DNA of 64,000 bases from Neoceratodus forsteri (taxonomy: Eukaryota > Chordata > Ceratodontiformes > Ceratodontidae): positions 198,868,501-198,932,500 of the forward strand of contig CM057458.1 in NCBI GenBank assembly GCA_016271365.2, in the 5' to 3' direction. Under the pieces are notes generated by a model. It ran no database searches, was not told the origin of the DNA, and saw nothing but the letters and a program-made list of their open reading frames with translations. Of the stretch, positions 1 to 11,226 are shown piece after piece. A program made the translations under genes and the position numbers. Numbering within the stretch: the first letter of the stretch is position 1; each line of letters opens with the position of its first letter.

Positions 1-233
1 GTCACTCCCAAAGCCCAATGGAAATAAAACTGAACCATCTTCATGCAGACCAATACCCATACTAAATACTGACTACAAAATCTATATGACCATCTGGTCA
101 GCAAGAATGGAGGGCATTCTCCCTTCAATAAAACACTCAGACGAAGTAGGTTTTATTAAACAGAGAAACACAACAGACAACATTAGAAAAACCTTTACCT
201 TAATTGAATACATTCAAACTCAAAAAAATACTA
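1..233 (+). mobile_element. L1 ORF2 reverse-transcriptase fragment (first part)
   Basis: One frame reads as the finger/palm region of an L1 reverse transcriptase: RPIPILNTDYKIYMTIWSAR, then GFIKQRNTTDNIRKT and LIEYIQTQ. This matches the usual L1 series 'RPISLLNtDYKil' and 'vGFikgR...dNirr'. The frame is open from about position 45 to 258. The element enters from the left of the window, so its 5' part is unseen. It is split by a CR1 insertion and resumes near 782 with AFDWVFWSFLW, the region of RT motif A. Seen: motif order and split. Known: L1 RT family. Decayed and non-functional. Confidence 0.85.
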
Positions 234-344
234 GCACCATTTTAGCTGCCCTCCTCTAGACAGCTTCCATCCTGTCTAGACACAATCTCCGCAAAGACAT
301 AGCCAGGTTGGAAGCTGTCCAGAGGAGGGTAACTATAATGGTGC
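234..344. repeat. 36-bp inverted repeat at the CR1 5' junction
   Basis: 234-269 and 309-344 are reverse complements at 32 of 36 positions, with a 39-nt loop. The right arm is CR1 coding sequence (LEAVQRRVTIMV); the left arm lies at the L1/CR1 junction. Confidence 0.9.
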
Positions 345-781
345 AGGGTCTGCACCGGATGACATATGAAGACAGACTTAAGGCGCTTAATATGTATAGC
401 CTCGAGGAAAGGAGGAAGAGGGGGGACCTGATAGAAACTTCAAGTACCTCAAGGGAATCAACAAAATTCAAGAGGGTAGCATCTCTCATAAAAAGAGGTG
501 TGCAAGAACAAGGGGGCACAATTTGAAGATGGGGGTTGGCTCAGAGGTAATTTAAGGCAGTATTTTTTCACAGAGAAGGTTGTGGATGAGTGGAACAGCC
601 TTCCAGAGGAGGTTGTGGAGTCAAAAACAGTGGTGGAATTCAAACATGCATGGAACAGTCATAAGGCAATTCTAGGGGTTGGGGGTAGGAAGAAGTAGGC
701 TGCTGGTTAACTAGGATCTGCAGCTTATCCAGTAGGTAGGGAAATGGGCAGACTGGGTGGGCCAAGCAGTCCTTATCTGCT
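234..781 (+). mobile_element. CR1 LINE 3' fragment inserted in the L1
   Basis: The translation LEAVQRRVTIMVQGL ... YEDRLKALNMYSLEERRKRG is the typical C-terminal end of CR1 ORF2, followed by FFTEKVVDEWNSLPEEVVES (about 565-625). The 3' end has the CR1 tail wording 'gggcagactgggtgggccaagcagtccttatctgctgtcaa'-like (about 745-785), without the final TTCTATG repeats. The coding part has frameshifts near 510. The 5' junction carries an inverted copy of 309-344 at 234-269. The insertion splits an L1, so it is younger than that L1. Confidence 0.85.
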
Positions 782-2408
782 GTCAAAGAAAAGGCATTTG
801 ACTGGGTGTTTTGGTCCTTCCTGTGGGACACACTTCATGCATTTCGATTTCTGGAATAATTTCTGGTCTGGCTCCAACAAATCTATTCCTCTCCAAAACC
901 TTACGTTAGAATTAACAGAGGTTTGTCTTCTCCATTCCCACTACATCAAGGCACATGCTAGGGCTGTCCACTATCCTCACTGCTATTTGTATTATACATC
1001 GAACCTCTGGCTGTGGCACTAAGAGCTTCCATTAAAATTGAAGGAGTCTCCTTGCACCAAACCAAATATAAAATTAGTTTATATGCAGATGATATCCTGT
1101 TGTCTCTTCTGTCCCCCTCAAAATCAATCCCAGAAGCATGGGATATATTAATACAATTGAAAAAATAGCAGGATTCAAATTAGATATGGCAAAAACAAAT
1201 GTCCTACTGTACAATTATACTCCCTCCAGATCCCTGAAGCAAACTCAGACTTTGAAGTGGAATTCAACTAAAATGAGGTATCTGGGAATACATATCCCTC
1301 ACAACCTAATGGTAGCAGAACTAATACATTATGAACCCTTGTCAATTTCAATTCAAAGGGAATTAGACAAGTAGTAAAAACTCCCACTTACATTTTTTCA
1401 GTGAATAGAGACAATTCAAATGAATGTCTTACCCCGCTTCTTATATATATTTCAAAACATTCTGTATTTCCTATCCCCATATTTTTTAAAATCATGGGAC
1501 AATATGTTGCCATCCTTCATATGGGACAAAAAATGCCCAAGAATGTGGTTACAAATTTTAATATTATCACTTTCTCAGGGAGGAACCTATCTTTCAGATC
1601 TCAAATGCTGTGCAGAGGTGGCATTCCTTCACATTCTTCTTCTTCTTCTTCTTCTTTGGCTCTCAGACAATTACAAAGCATCTTGGAAGAAGTTGGAATT
1701 TCATTTCAATGACCTATATGATATAAAAAAATTATTTTTGCTTCCCAAGAGAAATCTCCTCCCTTAAAAGACTTTACAGAAGTGACCTCGCAGATTTTAA
1801 AGATGTGGTTTAAGCGACGTAAGATGAAACTGTTCCAACTGATTTACAAATATTATAAAGTAATACTGGAAGATGAGCTTTTTGTTCCCTCTCACATGGA
1901 CTTATTCTTATTCAGGTGGAGAAGACAGGGATTAGAACAGGTTTTTAAATTTCTAGGACCACAAGGGATTTTGACTTTCAGTGAACTAGTGTGGAAATTT
2001 AACCTACGAAACACTGACCAGTATTGTTACTTTTGGATCAGAAACCACACTTTGAGAAACCACATTATACAAGTTAAACTTACTCACCCTACCCCCCACC
2101 TTTGAAACTATTCATGGACCACTCCCTGGGAAATCATTGGACTCACCTAATAGGAAATTTTTATAAAACTATAAGAGATCTCACTAAAGAATCAACAATG
2201 TCGATATTTGAAAGCTGCAATAAAGACTTAAATCTTGACATACCAAAAGACAGGTGGGATGCTGCAGCTCTAAGGGTGATAAAAATTACCTAATTTCACA
2301 TCTGGAGAGAATACTCCTGAAAATGTAGATATAGATAATTCAGGTGCCCAGCAAGGTTGGTAAAATATTTGCCAGAAAAATATGGCCATTGCTGGACGGG
2401 ATGTGGCT
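782..2408 (+). mobile_element. L1 ORF2, RT motif A to C-terminal region
   Basis: The L1 resumes after the CR1. Recognisable pieces are KAFDWVFWSFLWDTLHAF (motif A area, about 786-840), a QGT..GCPLS-like block (about 940-985), and LYADDILLSL with an intact YADD box (about 1,080-1,108). Then comes GFKLDMAKTNVLLYN followed by MRYLGIHIP (about 1,138-1,310). The rest is the C-terminal region, ending in a GHCWTGCG-like motif near 2,380-2,408. Stops and shifts break it repeatedly, for example after 1,374, 1,767 and 2,105. A second LINE interrupts it at 2,409. Confidence 0.85.
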
Positions 2409-3595
2409 GTAAATTATTTTGTTTTATTTTATTTATTGAAATGTTTCACCAGGAAGGCACACTGAACAACAAGTTTCTTGTCTCATGGTGTGACCTGGGT
2501 GGAAGGGGTTACACAGGGTTGTGAAGGATGAAGAGTTACAATAGGGTGTGGATAGTGCAAACAATACAACACAATAAGATTATGAAACAGTTGGAACACC
2601 AGGTATTGTACAATAAACAGTAGTGGAACATTGGCTAAATTACAATTCATGTCCAAAATCATACAAAAGAACATATAAATATACAAAACAGTAATAATAC
2701 AACATAACCATTATAGTACATGAGTGTACCAGGAGCAGGCTTGAGGTAGTTCACAAGTGCTGTTGGAGTAAAAAGGATGGGATAGGTTGTGCACATGGGT
2801 GACCCAGAAGGGCAGGTGGAGAAGAGGGGGGAGAGGCAATAACTGAATATGAGGAGAAGGGGTAGCCATTTCCTGACTCCCTCTTCAGGATGTTCAGAAT
2901 CCTGCCAGGGGGGTCAGTATAGGAAGGCAGAAACTGGAGATAGGTATTAAGGAGGGTTAAAGCAGGAACAGCTGAGGAGAGGTAACTGTGTATGGCAGAG
3001 GTAAGGATGGGAGTAGTTGGAGGAGAATTATGCATTATTTGAGGGTCAGATTTTAGGAAGTGATGGGTGAAACCAGTCTGACCGATGAGGTGGGGTGAAG
3101 GACCATCAAGGTGTGGGCATCATTAGATCTGAGAGAGAGAGTGAGTGGGGGGAGGTGGAGTGGAGAGAGAGGAGAGAGGATGATAGCAGTGGAGCACTCT
3201 GAACCAGAATTTGGAGGTTAGTTTGGCAAAGTGTGAGATATGTCTGTGAGCTACAGTAATGGGAGGAAGGTTAGAGAGCGATAGAGTTCACAGTGGTGGG
3301 AGTGGGAAGGGGAGTCAAGAGCAAAATGGCAGAAGAAGTTAAAGAAAGTGTTCAACTTGGTCAGGGTAGATTTGGGAGCAGCACCATAGACTACTTCACA
3401 GTAGTCAAAGATGGGGAGTATCATCTTTTGGACAATCACATGTCTCGCAGTCAGTAGGATGCAACTGCGATTCCTGTACAGAGCACCACGCTTGGGGTGC
3501 AGTTTCTTCAGGATAGCATCGATATGCACAGATAAGTTGAGGTGCTGGTCCAGCCAAACCCCCAGATATCTAAATGAAGAGGTGTCCTCCTTAGC
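2409..3595 (-). mobile_element. CR1/L2-like LINE 3' fragment inserted in L1
   Basis: On the minus strand 3,529-3,251 reads HIDAILKKLHPKRGALYRNR ... MILPIFDYCEVVYG, the conserved block after the RT in Jockey-superfamily LINEs (CR1/L2/Rex1 type: 'lP.lDYg..vy'). The 3' UTR follows, ending in an (AATA)n-type tail whose complement lies at about 2,420-2,445. The same 3' end (cctggtgaaacatttcaata-aata) occurs at 11,185-11,226 on the plus strand, so it is a family end. The L1 reading continues across it: CWTGCG before, LAHIMWQCPYL after. A short duplication (tggct) flanks it. The exact clade is uncertain. Confidence 0.75.
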
Positions 3596-4235
3596 TGGCT
3601 TAGCTCATATAATGTGGCAATGTCCGTATCTTATGCCTTTTTGGATCAATTTACAAAATGAAATTATAAAATACTTGGAGGGAAAACATAGAGTTAACAG
3701 CAGAAGTAGTTTTGCTGGCTATATACCAGGATCATTTCCCCCATGGGCAAAGTCTCTGCTTCCAATACATCTACTAGCAGCAAAATAATCCCTCACTAAA
3801 AAATGGATGTCGTGAGACATTCCAACCATGCAAGATTAGAGACAGATTATGATTTCCATTTATCAAATGGAAAGCCTAACTGCAAAACTAAATAATCAGT
3901 CACAATCATTCACAGGGAAATGGCAGCAGTTGATGCTGCATCAGACAGCACTGACTCCAGAATTTTGCCCCTGGAAAGATAAATGGAAAAGTGCAGAGGT
4001 GAGGAGGGGTGAGAGATAAAGGTCAGGAGGACTATAATTGTTAATTAGTAAAACTGATATGGTAATTTTCAAAAAGATAACCAGAATCAGCCATTATATA
4101 ACTGTAATTATAATATTTTTCGATGTTGCAAGAAATTTTTGTCCTGAAGTACATAACCGAATGTAAATGTCTTCCTATGTGTCTCATTAAGAAAAAAATA
4201 AAATTCTCTAATAAAAATATATTAAAAAAAATGAA
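3596..4235 (+). mobile_element. L1 3' end: ORF2 C-terminus, 3' UTR and A-rich tail
   Basis: This completes the L1 seen from 1 to 2,408. Translation of 3,600-3,790 gives AHIMWQCPYLMPFWINLQNE, the cysteine/tryptophan motif typical of L1 ORF2 C-termini. A short 3' UTR follows, with an AATAAA-type signal near 4,196 and an A-rich end at about 4,190-4,235. The CR1 to the right begins soon after this tail. Decayed and non-functional. Confidence 0.8.
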
Positions 4236-4299
4236 AACCCAGGAGTTCATCATGTTTGTAGCTGATTTGCATCACCAGGTGAGGAAAAAGATCTGGCTC

Positions 4300-6195
4300 C
4301 CCATATGACGTGCAGGGGAAAAGCCGGACCTCACCCCACAACTAACGCACCAAAATCTGGCCAATGGAAAATCATGTACACAAGAAACAAGATCCCAGAC
4401 CTGGAGGCAACAATGACAGAGGATAAACTGGACATACCATAGTAGCCATTAGCGAGACATGGTTCACCAATAACCACACTTGGAAGACTTCAGTACACAG
4501 CTATGTACAGTTCAAAAGAGCCCGAGGTGCGAAATAGGGGGAGGAGTGACCCTTTATGTCGATGAAAATATCAAAGCTACAGAAATTCAGAATACATATC
4601 AGGAGTCAGGAGAACTGTGGGTCACCCTGGAAACAGGAAACAGGACAGCCATATGAACTGGGGTTGTCTACAGGCCTCCAGACCAAGGGGGAGGACATAG
4701 ACACATTACTGTTAGAAGATATACAACACATGACAGGTACAGTAAAGGGAAGGTTCTGATAATGGGATACTTCAACATGCCAGATACAGATTGATCAATA
4801 CCAGCAGGAACATCCACCAGAACTAGACACAGAGTGGATTCTCTGCAGGGGAAGGGCCTCAAACAATTGGTACAACAATCCACAAGAGACAGGGCTATCC
4901 TGGACCTAGTACTGACTAATGGGGAAAGGATCACTGATCTCCAGATAGAAGGTCACCTGGGGGCCAGTAACCATCGCATGGTATAGTTTAATTTGGCCAC
5001 TAGAACTAAATCATCCCATTGCAAGGCAAACATATGGAACGTTAGAGGAGCTGATTGATGGCCAACAGAGTTAAACTGGCACTGGCAAGAAGAAATACAG
5101 GTGAGGGGTACAGGCAAAGTGGGTAAGCATTAAGAATGCAATGCTTGAAGCAGTATCCCATTGTGTTAGGGAGAAAAGCAACAGCAAAAGAAGGAGGAAA
5201 CCACTTTGGTTCTCAAAAACAGTAGCAGAAAAGGTCAGAGCCAAAAGGCTGGCCTTCAGGATATATAAGGGAATGCAGCAGGGTGAAAATAGGGAGGCAT
5301 ACCAAACCTCCCTAAAGGAAGCAGGTAAGGCAGTAAAGCAGGCAAAGGCCCAAACTGATGAAACACTAGCACGAACAGTAAAGGAAGGGGACAAGACTTT
5401 CTATAGATACATAAGTGAAAGGAGAAAGTCCAGAGGGGGTATTGCTATAACCAAAGGGTATAAGGGGGCATGTGTGGAGGAGGTCCAAGGTAAAGCATCT
5501 ATCCTAAATAGATACTTCTGCTCAGAATTTACTGAGGAGAAGGTAGGGCAGAGCCCACAGCTCAGCACCATGGACACAAGGGGGAGGGAGGTGTGCACAC
5601 GTCCCTTCACAAAAGAAATGGTCCTATAAGAGCTCACTAAGCACAGGGTGGACAAGGCAATAGAACTTGATGGAATACATCCCAGAGTACTAAAAAAGCT
5701 AAGGGTGGAACAACAGAGCCATGAGCAGAACTGTTTAGTGAGTCTCTGAGCACAGGAGGGGCCCAGAAGACTGGAGAAGGGCTGATGTGATCCCACTCCA
5801 CAAGGATAGCAGCAGGGAGGAGGCAGAGAACTACAGACCAGTCAGTCTTATCTCAGTAGTGGGCAAGATTATGGAGGCATTCCTTAAGGAAATGATAATG
5901 CAACACCTAGAATCCATAGGAGCACAGAATACAAGGCAGCATGGGTTTACAATAGGAAAGTCCTGTCAAACTAATCTCATAGATGTCTTTGATTGGGTAA
6001 CCAGAGTGGTGAACCAAGGGGGTGCAGTTGATGTCTACTACCTTGACTTTAGCAAAGCTTTCGATACTGTTCCACATAGAAAATTGATTAATAAGCTGCG
6101 TAGGCTTGGGGTGGGTCAGAAGTTGATCAACTGGGTGGCAAACCAGTTGGCGGCAGAAAACAGAGTTGTGGTAAACGGTATACAGTCAGAAGAGA
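4300..6195 (+). mobile_element. CR1 LINE ORF2 (endonuclease + RT), 3'-truncated
   Basis: A CR1 open reading frame in several pieces. The endonuclease part shows AISETWFT (about 4,445), RARGAK-GGGVTLYVDEN (about 4,520-4,565), TGVVYRPP (about 4,660) and LDLVLTNGE (about 4,905-4,930). The catalytic SDH motif reads SNH (LGASNHRMV, about 4,953-4,980) and the GDFN motif reads GYFN (about 4,765), so the endonuclease is dead. The RT part shows NYRPVSLISVVGKIME (about 5,830-5,880), QHGFTIGKSCQTNL and DFSKAFDTVPHRKL (about 6,045-6,085). It ends at VTSG (about 6,193), just before the expected VPQGSVLGP motif, where an oppositely oriented L1 begins. Confidence 0.9.
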
Positions 6196-8560
6196 TGCAA
6201 GTCACAAGTGGATATCTTTATACCCAGATATGTCAGTTGAGTAGGTTCCCAAGATAAGCCTAAACTCGCAAGTTCAGCTTGGGCTGTGTGGACATTAAGG
6301 GGGGGCATTTTGGACTTCGAGAGGTTCAGTTTATAGTAAGAGACCCCTGAGAAGTTGTTTATTTCAGTCAAAAGAGCTGGGATAGAGAGGAGAGGATTTT
6401 CCAAGTGCAGTAACAAATCATCCTCATATGCAGAAAGGGAGTATTGTTTTCCTTCTACGTGGAAACCTGTTAAAGCTCAAGAACTGAGCAATTTATGACT
6501 TATTGGTTCCAAGTAAATATTAAATAATAAGGGTGAAAGAGGGTATCCTTGCCAGGTGCCATGTTGGAGAGGAAAGGGGTCTGAGAGACAACTGTTACAC
6601 CAGATAAGTGCTGTGGGGAATATGTATAAAATTCGAAACCATTTGGCAAAGTCCTGGGGAAAACCGAATTGTTGAAGGGATGCAAAAAGAAAATTCCAGA
6701 AGATCCGATCGAATGCTTTTTCAGCGTCTAACGAGATCAGTGTTACAGGAGTGTCTGAATCTCAGGCAGCCATCATAAGGTACAGGAGCTTTCTCATATG
6801 ATCTCCTGAGGGATGCACATCCATAAAAACCCACTTGTTCATGACTAATTATGTCTCCTAAAAATGGGGAAAGTTGATTTGCCAAAATTTTTGCCAAAAT
6901 CTTAACATCGGTGTTAAGAAGTGAAATGGGGCAATAACTATCAGGGTCTTCACAGGTTTAGGGATGAGAATAATGGGAGCTCCCAAAAGGAAGTGTCCAT
7001 TGCACCCTTTTCAAACCAGCAATTAAAAACATTTACTAGAATAGGGGCAATTTGGCAGGAGCAGGATTTATAGAGATTGTTAGAGAAACCATCCAATCCT
7101 GGAGCTTTGTCTAGGGGTAATTGTTGGATTGCCTGTTGCTTTTCTTTTAGTGAGATTTTGGCTTCCAAAAAAGCAGTACCAGGAGCTGTTATTTTAGGAA
7201 GATTAGCTGAAACCAAATATTCTTGTATTGCCTGAGGATGGGGAACAGTTTCTGTGCTGGTAGAGTACAGTCTAGCATAGCATCTCTCAAAGGCAGTGAC
7301 AATTTCTCTGGGGTCCGTGAGAACCACTCCACCACGCAGGGATTGAAGACCGGCAATAAATCTATTAGCCTCTGCTTGTCTTAGATTCAGGGCTAGGAGC
7401 TTACCAGCCCTTACTCCAGACTCTAGGTAGTTGAGCTTGGTGCGGTGCAGGGCAAGTTCAGACTTCAGTGCCATAAGGTCGTAATATTGTGTCTGTAACC
7501 TGTGTAAATTGGACCAATCTGATACACTGGAAGAATGACTCGGTGAGCATTCTAGCTGGGAAATTTTCACTAATAAGGAAGCCTGTTGTTGTCTAGCTTT
7601 ATGGGCTCTTGTTGTTGCAAGATGTATAAGCTCCCCCTCTGCAGGGAGCATTTAAGAGCTGCCCAGAGTGTGTTGTGTCTGTCTACTGACCCTAATTTCA
7701 TTTCCAAAAACTGTGTAACAAAATCGTGGATATGAGTAAGTACCTGAGGCGATTTAAAGAGCTACATGTTGGAATCCCTTAGGATTCCAGGCCCTAGCAA
7801 ACAGGAGAAGCTTACTGGTGAGTGGTCCAATATAACCCTTGCATGTATGGTAGTCACTAAGAACCCTGGAACGCCAAAAGAACTTAATAAAAAATAATCA
7901 ATATGGGAAAGGGTACGGCATGAAGGAGAGTAATATGCGTATTGCCTCTTGTTAGGATTTAAAACCTGCCAGACATCTACCATTCTGATTCCCTTTAGCA
8001 GGTCTCGAAAGGCCCACTGGGCTGGTGTTAATCCTTTCCTAATACTATCTCATCTATCTAGCTCCATCTGAGGTACCAGATTCCAATCCCCCCGATAACT
8101 ACCAGTTTGGGAGGGTTTGGGACAATTAATGTTAACAATTAGGAGAAAAACTGTGGAGAGTCTACATTCAGCCCATAAATAGAACCAATTAAGATGGGAT
8201 GGGATTCCAGTAGACCATGAAGGATAATATAACACCCCTCTGAGTCGCAGATTTCCTGAGTCAATTTGACAGGTACATTTTTCACCACCAATATTACAAC
8301 TCCGCCTCTTCTTGAGGAAAATCCCGAATCAAATACTTACCCCACCCAGAGCCCTTTAAAGAAAGTAACATTCTCTTTCTGGAGATGTGTCTCCTGTAGG
8401 CACACTATACTGGGTTTAAGGAGAGTGAGATGACAAAGGATTGTGAACCTAATAACCCCTATGAACTATAAAAAGAAAAAACATCCTTAACCTTTTGTTT
8501 TTGTCTCAGGCCCCTTTTGCATTCCACGCCTCCCATTTAGTTAGTGTAAAAACAGCATAA
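6196..8560 (-). pseudogene. L1 ORF2 remnant (endonuclease and partial RT)
   Basis: On the minus strand: WNAKG near 8,540 (endonuclease start), VCLQETHLQKENV (about 8,400-8,345; the E is a catalytic residue), GDWN near 8,070, and SHIDYFLLS then LDHSPVSFS (about 7,900-7,800), where the usual SDH is changed to LDH. The linker/RT start at 7,651-6,950 reads RGGVVLTDPREIVTAF, DKAPGLDGFSNNLYKS and PILVNVFNCWFEKG. After a broken stretch, 6,416-6,190 gives FSGVSYYKLNLSKSK and LTYLGIKIS. The central palm, including the QGCPLSP block, is lost or unreadable. Non-functional. Confidence 0.85.
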
Positions 8561-9080
8561 TTGCAAAAAGAAAGGGCTTTTACAGGGTCTTTTACCTACT
8601 TTATGATAGTGAAAAGGTAACTGTATTGGCACAAACCCTCCACCCTCCCTAATAAGAGACAGTAGGTAATAATTTCAGGAACATGAAAACCCACATCCCA
8701 CCCATATCTTAACCCACCACTCCCTCCCCCAATGTCCCAAAAAAGAAACATCTGTGCATCCATGTAACACAGAACTATTGCCCGGTTCTATCAACCACTT
8801 CACCAACTATTATATCATCAGGCAATGTTAAATTCACTATACTAAAGAAAGTCCACCCACCGCCACCCCTCCCACAAACAAATCCAGTGCATGAACATCT
8901 CTATCTTGTAATAACAGGAGTATAACCATAATAAAGTGAACATTTCCAAAGAACAGGCTAGTACTCTAAATTATTAATTAACTGTGTTAATTCTACATTG
9001 ATACAACTGTTAAACTAAACAGAACACTAAGGCTTGCCTAATAACCCCTATGAATTATAAAAAGAAAAAACATCCTTAAC
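8448..9080. repeat. 44-bp direct repeat flanking 545 bp inside the L1
   Basis: The 44 bases at 8,448-8,491 recur at 9,037-9,080 with one difference. Both start cctaataacccc and end aaacatccttaac. The first copy lies in the endonuclease start of ORF2, the second in the long ORF1-ORF2 gap. The enclosed 8,492-9,036 has no recognisable coding. It may be a duplication arising with an insertion, or a tandem duplication that later diverged. Confidence 0.8.
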
Positions 9081-9534
9081 ATCACAGAAGGAAAAGCAAG
9101 AAAGAAGTAAGAGGAAAGAGAAGTAGGGTAGGCATCTTGTATATTTGCACTGTCAAACATCCGCAAGCAGGTATGTGCCTCGCTTACCTCATTACTAGAG
9201 AGGAAGAGCAGCATCAAAGGAGAGAAACTGCAAGAGGAAGAGAGGAGTAAGAGCAGAGGATCAGACTGGGATCATATTTTTACTACCGCACCCCTGAGGA
9301 CTATTATTCCTTTAAGGGATATAGAACAAAACTCCAACTGAGTCTTTCTCTGGCTAATGCAGTGAAGTATCATGCTGATGAGTGAGCTCCGATCAAGTCC
9401 TGGCTATGATTTTGAAAGGAGCAAGGTCACAAATTACGATGTAAAAACACACTCAAGTCATAAATACCCTTAAAGAGAACAGAGTGGTTTTCCTCATTTC
9501 AAACTTCTGCTATTATAGTCATTTAAGCAAATCT

Positions 9535-10374
9535 GGGAAAAGGGTTCTTAATTCTTTTGCAGCTTGGTCCAGAGTCTCAAACACTATCCATTTCTCCTCA
9601 TGCTGAACATGCAGGATAGCTGGGTATCGCACTCTATACTTTTTGCCTGCTGCTATCAGTTTGGATACTGTGGAGCAGAGTACCTGGCGCCTAGCCTGCG
9701 CTGATTGAGGCAGATCTTGAACCAGACAAATCTTATGGCCCTCCCAGAGTAAATGCTGAATTTCCTTTGTTTTTTGTAATAATATGCTGCTTGTCCTGGA
9801 AATTCAGAAGTTTAAAAGTTAGTGGTCATGAGGAGGGACCTATCAGTGGTGGGGGGCATAAGGACCGATGCGCTCGCTCGATGACATACTCCCCTCCACT
9901 CGGGAAAGGCCCAGCAATCTTGCAGCAGAACTTCTGGAGAAAGGTGATGGGATTGGCCCCTTCCTCCTTTTTGGGGAGGCCTATGATCAGGAGGTTGTTG
10001 CGCCTACTGCGCCTCTCCAGATCCTCCAGTTTTTCTTCCATTTTCTTCAGGCAACGTCGTATAGTCACCGCATCCTTTTTGGCTTTCTCTTGTCTGCTTT
10101 CAACAGAGGATATGTGAGCTTCCGAGTCACTAGTTCTCATGGAGAGCATGTCTACTGAAGCTTTGAGCTGATGGAGATCCATCAAAATTACAGAGATTGT
10201 CTCCTGGAGCAGCTTCATGAGCTCGATAAAATGTTCTTCAGCGAGAGCTGTGGTACCAATGGTAGTACAAGAAAAGCATACTGTTTGCTGCTTAGGCCGC
10301 TTAGAGGCCTTCTCCTTTTCGGGCAAAGGAGGAGGTGAGTGAACTGGAGGAGCCTTTTTCATTTCTATCTCCAT
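9535..10374 (-). pseudogene. L1 ORF1 RNA-binding protein remnant
   Basis: The minus-strand frame from 10,374 to 9,826 (182 residues) starts MEIEMKKAPPVHSPPPL. It has a coiled-coil-like stretch (about residues 60-115: SVDMLSMRTSDSEAHISSVE then LKKMEEKLEDLERRS) and then RRNNLLIIGLPKKEEG, the hallmark start of the L1 ORF1 RRM-like domain. ERAHRSLCPPP follows and matches the family's 'vERaHR'. The frame then breaks; the rest, down to about 9,535, carries stops. In L1 this protein trimerises and binds the element RNA. This copy is dead. Confidence 0.85.
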
Positions 10375-10599
10375 AGAGGGTAATTGCTTTTGATGTACTC
10401 TGTGTTCTGAGGTGGTAGAAATGTTTTAGGTCAGATAATGTTGAAAATGGCTATATTTAGCTGGTTTGTTTGCAGGAAAAATGAGAGCACCGAGAAGACA
10501 CTGCTCCTCTTCAGCTAGCAGTCACGTGACCCCACGTTTCACTCTTTAGAAATTCTGATTTGGTACGCTCCCCTCATACCTTACTTCCTCCATCTCCAT

Positions 10600-11226
10600 C
10601 CTCCCTCCCCCTGCTTGTTTCTTGAGATCTTATGACTCCTGTTTAATGGTAGTTCCCCATCAGTCATCTGTAGTAGGTCAGATGGCCTTTATCACCGTTT
10701 CCACAAACTTGGGAATGCACTTCTCCCCCAGATTCACCAGGCTTCCTCTCCATACTCAATCTCTTCTGCCGTACATAACTTTCTTTCAGTAAATTGTACC
10801 TGTACCTAATTCACCCCTTCTCGTTTGTCTTCTGCCACTCCTTCTTCTGTAAATACCACTTCTCTCCCTTAGCTCCCCTTCCCTGCTAATTTATTTTCCC
10901 TATTTGGTATCTTCCACTCCTCCCCCCTTCGTGCTATTTTTCCTTTCCCAGTACATCCAGCTAACTGGCTCACTGATATTTTTATCCAACTCTCAAGCTT
11001 ATAGTCTAGAAGTTGCACTTGTGTGCTCCCTTGAATGATATTGTCGTAGTGCTCTTTTGATGCACTTATTATGTTTGATTATTCAAATGTACTTTATGCT
11101 ATTGTATTATGTTTTCCTGTATGTGTTGTTTTCCCATTACTCTCCCCCCAGGATACACCATGAGATGAGCAACTTGTTGTTCAGTGTGCCCTTCCTGGTG
11201 AAACATTTCAATAAATAAATAAATAA
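10600..11226 (+). mobile_element. CR1/L2-like LINE 3' end with (AATA)n tail
   Basis: A C/T-rich 3' region with a loosely readable end of ORF2 (FGNALLPQIHQASSPYS, about 10,710-10,760), then a 3' UTR ending in cctggtgaaacatttcaata followed by AATA repeats at about 11,205-11,226. The same end, on the opposite strand, occurs at about 2,410-2,480, so it is a family-specific 3' end. It directly abuts the truncated left side of a composite K repeat at 11,227, so the LINE probably inserted there. Confidence 0.65.

Larger units (their letters stand above)
6196..10530 (-). mobile_element. L1 LINE (minus), 5' part to mid-RT
   Basis: A long L1 read on the minus strand. The 5' UTR is about 10,530-10,375, ORF1 runs from about 10,374 to 9,535, a long gap follows, and ORF2 runs from about 8,560 to 6,196. 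It stops abruptly at 6,196 inside the RT, after LTYLGIKIS, with no poly(A) tail, and meets a 3'-truncated CR1 on the other strand. A true L1 insertion would end in a 3' tail, so this edge is a deletion or rearrangement breakpoint rather than an insertion end. Stops and frameshifts are spread throughout. Confidence 0.85.

Noticed and set aside
1621..1665. (TTC)n run as a retroposon tail
   Set aside because: It lies inside the L1 ORF2 text, which continues on both sides. It is an in-place expansion.
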